A DNA stretch of 64,000 nt from contig VCJN01001363.1 in NCBI GenBank assembly GCA_006384855.1, positions 35,280 through 99,279 on the forward strand, written 5' to 3'. This DNA is from Tetraselmis striata (taxonomy: Eukaryota; Chlorophyta; Chlorodendrophyceae; Chlorodendrales; Chlorodendraceae). Position 1 is the stretch's first letter, and each line of letters starts with the position of its first letter. Under the pieces are notes generated by a model. It saw only the letters and a list, made by a program, of their open reading frames with translations, had not been told where the DNA came from and did not search any database. Position numbers and translations under genes: made by a program. Below are positions 52,601 to 61,894 of the stretch, piece after piece.

Positions 52601-55600
52601 CGTCCAGGAAGCGCAGGGGGCGGGAGGGGGAGGGGGGGAGGGGAAGGGAGGTCAGCAACAGGGACACACATTGAGCTTCTCCCTCACTTAATGCAGCACC
52701 GCCAGGTACCCTCTCTGAGATGCCACCCACATCCGGAACATCGCCCTGGGTTTGCTGCACATTAGTGCTTGTGACTCGCAAGGAGAGAAACATACGTTTA
52801 TCCGGAAACATATCAGAGTATAGAATGATTACAGCGCGGAATCTCCGACTCAAGGGCACAACGCAGTTGGTGATTGTTGTGACCCGCGGGCCCAATTGAA
52901 CGGAACGGGTGAATTCCCCCATCCACCCCGACCCTGTACAGAACACAGCTGCCTCGCCGCTGCTTGGGCGGTCACTAGGAGCGACAGGTAGGCGGCAGGC
53001 GGCCCTCACCATGTACGCCAGCTGCTCCGCCACCGCCTTGGCCAGCGCGTCCATCGCGGCGCGGCCCGCCTCCGCGGCAGCCGCCTCTGCCGCGCGGCTG
53101 TCGCGGAGCTCGCGCTGCAGGGAGTCCACGGTGGCGCGCAGCTCGCGGATGAGCGCGTCCGATTCATTGGCGGCGTTGGCGGCGCTGTGCTGGGCGCGGG
53201 CGAGCGCTTCTTGCAGCTCCGCCAGCTGACGCGGGGAGGTGGGTGGGGGCATAGACCGGGAGGGGGGGGGGGGGGGGGGGGGGGCATTGGGGGCAGCACA
53301 GGCGCTTGAGTGTGTACGGGTACCGGCGCGGTAACTAGAGCACTGCAAATAAGAATCTGCCCTACCTGCCAGAGGACGAAATTGTATCGGAGCTATGATC
53401 TTATAGGCTGCATGCGGCAGCCCAATTTCAGGCTTGTTATAAGGGTTCTTATAGGGGCGTCGACACCCGTAGTGCCATCTACGCACTGTGGGTACGGACT
53501 AAAGCCCCACAGGATGCAGATGCCGGGGTATGAAAGAGCAGTAGTTGGGGGGTTGGGGGGCAGCAGCAGGGGGCCGCCCCACCTGGGCCTGAAGGCTGCG
53601 GATTTGGTCCGCCTTGTCGGCGTCCGCCGCCTGAAGGCGCGCCACCTCCTCAGTGTAGGTCAGCTTGAGCGTGTCCAGCTCGGAGCGCAGCTTAGTGGCG
53701 GCGCGCTCCGCGGCGGCGCGCCCGTTGCGCTCCTCCTCCAGGCGGCGCTGCAGCTCCGAGACGCTCTCCTTCAGCCTCGCAACCTCGGCGTCCTTGGCGC
53801 CCGCGGCCGCCTCCGCTGCCGCCAGACGGCGCTGCAGCTCCGTCACCGTCTCATTCAGCCGGCTGATCTTGGCGCCATTGGCCTCGCTGCCCGACTCCGC
53901 TGCCGCAAGGCGCCGCTGCAGCTCCATCATGCTCTCCTTCAGCCGGCTGATCTCGCCGTCTTTGTGGTTGCTCGCTGCCTCGGCGGTGGCCAGGCGCCGC
54001 TGCAGCTCCGTCATGCTCTCCTTCAGCCGGCTGATCTCAGTGTCCTTGGCGCCAGCCTCCGCCTGCGCAGCCGCCAAGCGCCGCTGCAGCTCCGCCACCA
54101 TCTCCTTCAGCTTGGCGGCGTCACCCTCCGCGGTCGCCAGGCGCCTCTGCAGCTCCGTCCGTGTCTCCTTCAAGCGGTTCAGCTCATCGTCCTGGGCCTG
54201 TACCGCGGACTGCGCGGCCGCCAGCTGCCGCTGCAGCCCAGCCAGCGCCTCCTTCAGCCGGCCAATCTCGGCCTCCTTCTCCTGCACGGCCGAGTTTGCG
54301 GCTGCCAGGCGCCGCTGCACCTCCGTCAGCGTCTCCTTCAGCCGGTGCAGCTCACATTCCTTGGCCTGTACCGCAGACTGCGCGGCCGCCAGTTGCCGCT
54401 GCACATCCGCCAGCGCCTCCTTCAGTCTCGCCACCTCGCCGTCCTTGGCCTGCACAGCCGCCTCCGCCGCAACCAGGCGCCGCTGTACCTCCGCCAGCGT
54501 CTCGTTGGCGCGGCGCAGCTCCTCGTCGCGTTGCGACATCACCTCCGCAGCGCGGCGCTTGGCCGCCTCCAGCGCCTCCTTCAGCCTCGCAATCTCGGCG
54601 TCGCGGAACTCAATGGCGCCCTCCGCACCCGCCAGGCGCTTCTGCAGATCCGCCATTGCCTCCTTCAGCCTCGCCACCTCAGCCTCCTTCGAGCCGGCAG
54701 CTGCTTCGGCGGCCGCCAGGCGGCGCTGGAGCCCCGCCACCACCTCCTTCAGCTGTCGGATCTCGCCGTCCTTGGCCTGGGAGCAGCGAAGACACAGCGG
54801 CGCAGGAAAAAGGGACTGGTCAGTGGCCATGTCATGCTTGCGCCACATCACATGTTGCCCGTGGATGGGACCACGCCGACACCCCACAGGCGGAAGGGTG
54901 GAGGTAAAGGTTGTTTGCGAGTGCCCAGCATGGTCAAGCCGACCCCGCTCAAACAGACTCGAAAGAGGAGAGTTGGCGCCCCGAGGGGCCTTCACATAGA
55001 AAGGATTCACAAGTAAAAAACAATTTTATCTGTGAGTGGACACAAGCTGCAAAGGTACAATTTTGCACTACGGTGGAAAGGCGCATAAGCTTCTACCGAC
55101 CACGCCGGCAGAGGACTGGCGCACTTCCCATACATACCGTTGAATTAAATACGGTTCCGAGGCTCAAGAATAGTGAATTGGTTTGCCCCTTTGTGTCGTA
55201 TATTCATTATGTATTCGTGCTGTATTCTGACTTGTTTCTGCATTTTCAACAGATGTTTTCCTCCTCGCACTGGGGGGGGGATTTCAAAAACACTATGTAT
55301 CCGCAGACCGCTTGTGTTTGTATGCGTATGTACGCGTGCCGGCGAGATAATAAGGACGCTGCGAGTAAGAATCTGCTTTGCCTGCCAGAGGTCAGATGCT
55401 GACGAAACTGCAGCGAATGTTCCTATAACTTCCGCACAAGCTCTGCTTGAGGCTTATGATTTTACAGGTGTGTTTGTACATGCAACTGGTGGCTATTCGA
55501 CACTCGCCAATTTCGTCATGAATTGGCTATCCATAACGAACTCCAAAATCCCCAACACTTGGCGACCTGGGTGACAAAGTCCGACTACCGGAGTGATAGG

Positions 55601-58117
55601 GTGAAAGAGCTCCAAAGAACCCTAAAACCATAATAATTTGAAGGAAGGGGGTATTGAGTCCCCTAAAGTCCCGTAGGGTGCCAATTTCTAGTCACACTCG
55701 GTTGGTAATCGCTTATTAACCGTTCATGCACCACACGCATACGGGTGTCTACGCCCTTATAAGAACCCCAATAATAAGCCTCAGACTAGGCTCACATGCA
55801 TTATATAACAACATTTGCGGTAGTTTTGCTGTAGTTGTGTCAACATTGGACTTTTGGCGGGCAGAACGGGTTCTTATTCGCAATGCTCTGCTTACTACCG
55901 CGTCCACAACCGTACCAACATATATGGTACAATGTGTGCGGATATCCTACAACAGCTACGGCGTGATTATCTCTGCATTGCGCGCTCGCTAGCCTTGGGG
56001 ATCGATGCCGGGAAAGGCACCAGCCCGCACCTGGCCAGCTGCCTCAGAGGCCGCCAGGCGACGTTGCGCCTCGCCCAGCGCCTCGCGCAGCTTGCCAATA
56101 TCCACCTCGCGCCGCGCCAGCTCCTGCCGCGCGGATGCCAGGTTGTTCTCCGCCTCGGTGGCTCGCGCTTTGGCCGCCTCCAACTCTTTTGCCTTAGCTG
56201 CTGCCTCCGCCTCCAGCTGCGACAGGGCGCGCTGCAGCGCGGCCACCTGCTCGCGCAGACGAGCCAGCTCGGCGTCCTTGGCCGCCAGCAGCTCATTGGC
56301 TCGCTGCCGCTGCGCCTCCATGTCGGCCTTGACGCCCTCCAGCTGGGCACGTGCCGCCTCAGACTGCGTAGCCACAGCACGTGCAAAGTCACGATGGCAA
56401 ACGGGCAGCACTGGTTGAGTTGTGCGTGTGTGCGCATGTTTGCGCGTCAGAAAGATAGCATGAGAGAGATCGAGAAAGAGAGAGCGAGAGAGAAAAATAG
56501 GGGGGGAGAGATAGATAAGGGAGGGGGGAGGCTAGAAGGAGCGATAACCATCTTGAAGAATTGCCGACCTAGCAACTGCCTCCCTCGAAACTGCACGCCC
56601 AGCCCTGGAGAACCGTGCGACCAGGGCTGATGGCAGCCGCATGCAAGGACTGCGAATTGGCCCGGCAGGTTGGCGTGGAGCTGTTAGCTGTGTGGCGATG
56701 TACAGCATCCGATGCATGTGTCATTGTAGCGACTCAATCCTCGTGACTAGGGCAGTGTTCAAGCCGCGTAGCATATCTCTCAACCAGGGAGAGATATACA
56801 GGTTTTACAGAATACGCTGGATGTAATCTGATGGCCAGACGTCAGTCAGAAATCCAATGACCGCCCTGTTCCTGATGCGGTGTCGGTGTTACCGATATCA
56901 TCCAAAGACTTATATAGATTGACTTGGCGTCCTGGCCTTCAGAGAGTTACACGCTACGTGCTTTAATTAGTGGACCCAATGCGGATATGTGCCGCCGGGC
57001 CGTAAGACAGCTGGCCTGTTTAGCATCAAAGACTAAGCAGGAACAAAGTTGTGATAAATTCCAAATTAGAAAATTTGACTCAGCAGTTATGTAGGAGTCC
57101 CCGGACATGGCGGCACAGCGTCTGTGCGGGAGCTAATGCTGATAGTACGACCACAAATGAAACGTTTCTACATCACGTGACAGGAGACAGCTCTGATGGA
57201 AGCAAAGGACGACGCTGAGGCTGAAATGCAGAGCCCTCGAAAGGTACTTGTAGGCGTATGTACGTCTCTCCAATAGCAAGATGGCGGGGCGGGCAGTACC
57301 TGGCGCTTGGTATCAGCGAGCGCCTCGCTCAGCGCGCGGATCTCCGAGTCCTTGGCCGCCAGCAGCTCGTTGGCGCGGCGCCGCTGCGCCTCCAGCTCGC
57401 CCTTGGCCGCCTCCAGCTCGCCCTTGGCCGCCGCCATCTGGCGCTGCAGCTCCGCCAGGCTCTTGTGCAGCCGGCCCAGCTCGGCGTCCTTGCCGGCCAG
57501 CAGTTCGTTGGCGCGCTGCCGCTGCGACTCAAGCTCGCGCTCCACCTCGGCCAGCCTGGCGCCGAGCTGGCGCAGGCGGCCCTCCAGGTCGGAGCCCTTG
57601 GCGCGCTCCACCTCCAGCTGCCGAGTGAGGTCATCCACCACCTTCTTGAGGCGGGCCAGCTCCGCGTCTTTGGCCAGACCTCCACGCTGCGCCTCAGCCT
57701 CTGCAGCCTTAGCCGCCTGGTGGGACAGGAAGAAAATATGGGGAAGTGAGCATAGTCATTATCCACTGTATTCCAAAACAAAGCAATATTATTACGGGGC
57801 CGCAATACACCGACAGTCTCCGGTACATATGCACTGTATTCATAAATGGAATACATTTCGGCCACCTTTAGCAATAAAATGACAGCTGTACTGTTGCTGT
57901 TGCTGTTACATTTATGTATATATACATAATATATACACAACCAAAATGATACTGTATATATACATATATATACACATATATATTGCATAGATATACAATA
58001 TCACTTTAGTAGTGACACATCAACAGTACAGCTGTAATTGCGTTGCTAAAGGCGACTGAAACGTATTCCATTTCATTATCAATACGATGCATATGTGCCG
58101 GAGACTGTGGGAGAGAC

Positions 58118-58164
<47 letters not shown>

Positions 58165-60464
58165 GTGTGTGTGTACCAGACACAGCAAAATTGCACGTAT
58201 GTATGTCTGTATGTGTGTATAGCTAGAACCATCCCCTATCTTCGTAACTGCATGCAATTAAAAAGATCCGTATTTCTCGACAAGGTAGAACCACAAAAAG
58301 GTCAATTGACAGAGGTAAGACAGCTGACTGCGCCGCAACTAGGTATCTCCTGTGTCTCAACTGATACCTCTTGTACCTCCAGATATCTAGTTTCCCCTGG
58401 TTTGCGGTCCCCTCAATGCAGACGTAATGGCAATGAAGGCAGTGAGGGAGTGAGAGCGGCTTGGTACCTCCAGGGCACCATTGAGACGATCGATCTCGCG
58501 CCTTGAGTTGGCCAGCTGCTGCTGCTCGCGTGTGGCGTTCCGGCGCAGCTGCTCCAGCTCTGCACGCAGTGCGTCGGCCTCCGTGCTCCACTTGCGGCGC
58601 TCTGTCACCAAGACGGAGTGCGTCTCCTTCAGCTCGCTCGCCAGGCTGCCCAGCTTGCCGTCGCTGCCCTTGAGCTTATTGCTGAGATCATCCACCTGCG
58701 GCGGCCAACATCGACGACATTGAGATGAGCATGCGCGTGCTTGGGAGCAGGGCGGTCCACTCCGCCCCATTGGGGGGATGTCCATTTCAAGCAATTTCAC
58801 TATGTGCTCCGTCCGTTGTTCCCTGGCTAAGTGCAGTCGTGTGTGCCAAAGAATAATGTCAAGGAGCAAGGTATGACCCAACGTGATTCCAGTCCATGAA
58901 AAGGACAGCACTGCAAGGCAATACGGCATCACTCGATGACCGAGGTAGCCGCGCACGCTGCACCCTAAAACACACGGATCTGCTCATCCCTTTGACCCAG
59001 CGCATTGTGTGCCGCCTTCTTCTCGCTCTCAAATGTGGTCTGCGCCAGATCACACAACAGTCAGCACAAGACACATGACAAGAGCATCCACAGCCTGCAA
59101 AAGCTGAAACATGGGCGGATTCTCATGGCTGTTCATCCTCTAGCTGAGGAGGGAGCGTTTCACTCCTGAGCGGCGGTTCAATGTCATCCGTACTCAGACT
59201 CACCTGGAACTCGCGGAACGTGCTGTGCACGCTATCCAGCTCCTTCATAGCCTTGACGTTGGCGGCCTCCAGCGAGGCGGACCTCGGCGCGCTCCGAGTT
59301 GAGCGCGTTTTCACTCGCAGTGAGCTTGCCCTCGGCCGCCGAAAGCGCCTGCCTCCGGCGGTCAATCTCTGCGGTGTAGCGCGCAGCCACTGCTTGGCGA
59401 CGCCTCGCGCTCGTGCAGCTCGCGCAGCGAAGTGAACTGGGTGCGCAGCTCGGTGATCTGCTTCTCCAGCGACGTGCGCAGGGCGTCCGCCTCGCGGTCC
59501 TTGGCCGCCAGCTGCCTGGGACAGCTGCTGTGCCTTTGTTTGCGCAGCTTGGAGCATGGACTCAAGCTCCCTGCACATGCGGCACACACAGGCAGGGTGT
59601 CTCAAGACCGGAACAACTTGACATCTATAGCATGAAGCCTGCCCGAGATTTCGCAATCTTACACACAGAGCTGTGGCCCAGTGACCGGCAACATACATGC
59701 GAGGTACTGGCACAAAGACCTTGTATAACAGTACTTTTGAATTTGCTGCATATGACCCCCCTCCACCCCCCCCCCCCCCCGCCCCACCTGCCAACAAGAA
59801 AGAGAATCTGCCGTTTATCTTCAAATATAAGTATATCCTACTCCACCATGAACACTACTCATATATCTTGGCTTGATGATGAAAAACACTTAATTGTTGG
59901 CAGGACCTGCGATCCAATTCATTGGCATGTATTCATTGCGGCGCCGTCAGGTGCAGCTGGGTGAGTGACGATGCAGGTTGGCAGGTTTTGTCTCAAACCC
60001 CAGAACATATGGCTGTGCTATGGGAGACGGAGCGGGGGTAGAGCCACACCTGATCCTGCGGCGTTCATTCTCACGCTCATTGGCAGCCTCGTCCCGCTGC
60101 CTGACCAGCTGCGCCTCCAGCTGCTGGCGCTAGCCGTGGCTGTGGCCTCCTGCATCTGCCGGAGCTTGCTGCGCAGCTTCTCCAGCTCTGCGACAACGCC
60201 CTCACCCTGCTTTATCGCGGCCAAGCTTGGCGCGGCGCTCGGCCTCAAGCGCAGCGTTGCTCTGGCCCAGCTGGCTACGCAGGCTTGTCAATCTCCTGCT
60301 GCATGCGCGTTGTCTTCATTGGAGAGCTTCGCCTCCAGGTGTAAAACCTGCCAGGCGTCCAGTTACATTTTCAGCAGGTACATGCCAAATAAATAAATAA
60401 ACAAATAAATATCTAAATATAAATATGAATAATAGAATAAATATATGTAAATATGTAAATAATT

Positions 60465-60524
<60 letters not shown>

Positions 60525-61205
60525 AAGAGAGAGAGGGGGGGAGGGGGGGGGAGAACTTCGAATGCATGACTTGGTACATGTATCACAAGTCCTGAATTCA
60601 TCATTACAAGCATATACAACCCCATGGCAAGAATAGTACGTATATGCACATAATCAGTTACAAGGTGCAAATAAAAAAATCAAAGTCATTCCCAGAGGAG
60701 GAGTGGTTAAGCCAATGAGGAGTGATTAATACTTTTGGCATTCCCTCACCTTTCCTTGTAGCTGTTGATGGCACCTCTGCCTCCTGGCGGTACGCGCCAG
60801 CGCCGCATGAAGCTCAGCCGCATGGTTCTCTGCCTTGGCAAGGTCCGCGCGCAGTTTGGTCAACTCGCCCTCTGCAGCGCGCCGGGCCACCGCATCGCGT
60901 TCCTTGTCTGCGTTCATGCGCTTCAATCTCCGCCTCAGTGCGCACGCCTCATTCTCAAAGTACTGATTATTCTTGAAGAGAGCCGCCTCGAGGCTGGCAA
61001 TTTTCGCCGCCATCCTCATTCTCGGTATGCTTGGCGGCGCGCAAGGGCTGCCTCGCGTTCCTTGTCGCGGCGCTCGGCGTCTGACCTCACCTGCTGCGCC
61101 AGTGCCTCGCCACTGCTGGCAGCGGTCGCGCAGAGCCGACACCTTGGCGCGCAGCGCATCCGCATCCTCCTGGGCCGATGCCAACTGGCTCAATTTCAGC
61201 TTGAG
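46671..61205 (-). CDS. Giant coiled-coil protein, at least 17 exons (5' end unresolved)
   Basis: Exons, 5' to 3' on the minus strand: 60750-61205, 60050-60347, 59204-59566, 58468-58695, 57300-57716, 56031-56363, 53583-54776, 53010-53225, 52218-52595, 51086-51271, 50225-50638, 49697-49918, 48779-49045, 47803-48009, 47474-47641, 46973-47289 and 46671-46833. Total is about 1,940 codons. Exons from 58695 down are clean. All join in phase 0 except the last junction (phase 2). The protein is almost all heptad coiled coil. The 398-residue exon holds about 13 copies of a 28-residue unit around SRLKESMTELQRRLATAE. Exons 49697-49918 and 48779-49045 are not coiled coil (GTTRPAGRHLFRVAAKGVMA; PYPLSAILQRGLDFRAGG). 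The C-terminus is Cys-rich (KYCPASGKVCDTSDCHN). Such proteins often scaffold centrosomes, basal bodies or organelle surfaces; the specific role is unknown. The three 5'-most exons carry frame changes. Confidence 0.75.
48490..48684 (+). mobile_element. Intronic MITE-like repeat, copy 1
   Basis: Shares GCGGTAACAAGAGCACTGCGAA, CCTGCCAGAGGTG and a 3' end GTCGGCACCCGTA with the other copies; left end diverged. Lies in the intron 48010-48778. Confidence 0.55.
50777..50943 (+). mobile_element. Intronic MITE-like repeat, copy 2
   Basis: Starts TACGGGCGCCGGCGC, contains GCGCGAATAAGACCCTGC and a degraded right end AGTCGGCAACCGTCTA. Lies in the intron 50639-51085. Confidence 0.6.
51348..51509 (+). mobile_element. 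Intronic MITE-like repeat, copy 3
   Basis: Contains GTGCCGGCGCGGTAATAGGA, ACTGCAAATAAGAGCCTGCC and ends GTCGGCGCCCGTAG. Lies in the intron 51272-52217. Confidence 0.65.
51909..52083 (-). mobile_element. Intronic MITE-like repeat, copy 4 (reverse)
   Basis: Same family in reverse orientation: starts TACGGGTGCCGGCG and ends ATTACCGCGCCGGCCCCCGA on the plus strand. Same intron as copy 3, opposite orientation. Confidence 0.6.
53315..53471 (+). mobile_element. Intronic MITE-like repeat, copy 5
   Basis: The best-preserved copy, 157 bp. Left end TACGGGTACCGGCGC and right end GCGTCGACACCCGTA are imperfect inverted repeats. Lies in the intron 53226-53582. Confidence 0.7.
55331..55475 (+). mobile_element. 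Intronic MITE-like repeat, copy 6
   Basis: Starts TACGCGTGCCGGCGAGATAA, contains TAAGAATCTGC and CCTGCCAGAGGT; right end diverged. Lies in the intron 54777-56030. Confidence 0.6.
55740..55914 (-). mobile_element. Intronic MITE-like repeat, copy 7 (reverse)
   Basis: Starts TACGGGTGTCTACGCCC and ends ACTACCGCGTCCACAACCGT on the plus strand; internal TAAGCCTCAGACTAGGCTCA matches copy 4. Same intron as copy 6. Confidence 0.6.
58125..58162. repeat. (AT)n microsatellite
   Basis: Pure TA run inside the intron between exons 58468-58695 and 57300-57716. Neighbouring sequence (57910-57990) is also TATATA-rich. Confidence 0.9.
60465..60530. repeat. (AT)n-(AG)n compound microsatellite
   Basis: TATATA followed by about 20 GA units and a G-rich end, in the intron between exons 60750-61205 and 60050-60347. 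Confidence 0.9.
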
Positions 61206-61894
61206 CTGCGGGTTCGAGAAAAAAACGGCACAGCGTCAGCATTCGCAGCTCGAGCGGAGCAAAATCCAGCGGTCGTAGCATCATTCGCGCACTGCACAGT
61301 GCTGTGATGAAGCTCGTCGTACCGAGCTAATCTCCGCATTCTCGCTCCTGCAAGTGCGAGTAAGCGCGGACGTTCCGCCTCCTGCCAGCAAATCACCCAT
61401 CGACTCGTTCAGTCAGATCTCAGCGTCATCGCGCATGCTGCCGGATACCTTGTCGCTCGGCGGAGTCAGCGGCGCAAGTGAGCTAGCTCACAACCCGGCG
61501 CAGGTATTTTACATCGCTTTTCGTCATTGGGGGAGGGGTGGGGGGGGGGGGGGGGGGGGGGGGTCGAAGGCGGCACATACCCACGAGCCCGAACACAGTG
61601 GGCGTGGCAATCGGTCCGACACCGTGCAGGTGCTGGTTCTGGCAGAAAGGCGCAAGGTACAGGTGCAGCCGTCGACTTGGCGGGAGACGTCAGCTGCGCC
61701 GGAGTGTCGTAGTCGTAGGACGGCGTGCCGCCATAAGGTTGTGCTCGACCCTTGTGGTCAGCGAAACAGTAGGACACGGAGCTGCCGCCCGCGCCCGACA
61801 GGTCGTACCCCCCGCCGTAAGACGTCCGCAGACACAAATAGATGTTCCTGATAAGTCGAAGGCGAGGAGCTTGTCTGAAGGCTGTTGATTCCAC
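61206..61894 (-). other. Probable 5' exons of the coiled-coil gene, unresolved
   Basis: On the minus strand a frame starting at ATG 61894 reads YDLSGAGGSSVSYCFADHKG, then TPSYDYDTPAQLTSPAKSTA, which is a reasonable disordered N-terminus. It runs into a C tract (61536-61562). Between 61500 and 61206, words such as RDDAEI, LNESMGDLLAGG and RSENAEIS appear in shifting frames. I could not join these to the exon ending at 61205. Confidence 0.3.

Noticed and set aside
53310..55016. Plus-strand frames of 568 and 444 residues, the longest on that strand
   Set aside because: They lie exactly opposite the 398-residue coiled-coil exon. GC-rich heptad repeats on one strand leave long open Leu/Arg- or Ser-rich frames on the other. 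Splice sites and repeat phase support only the minus strand.
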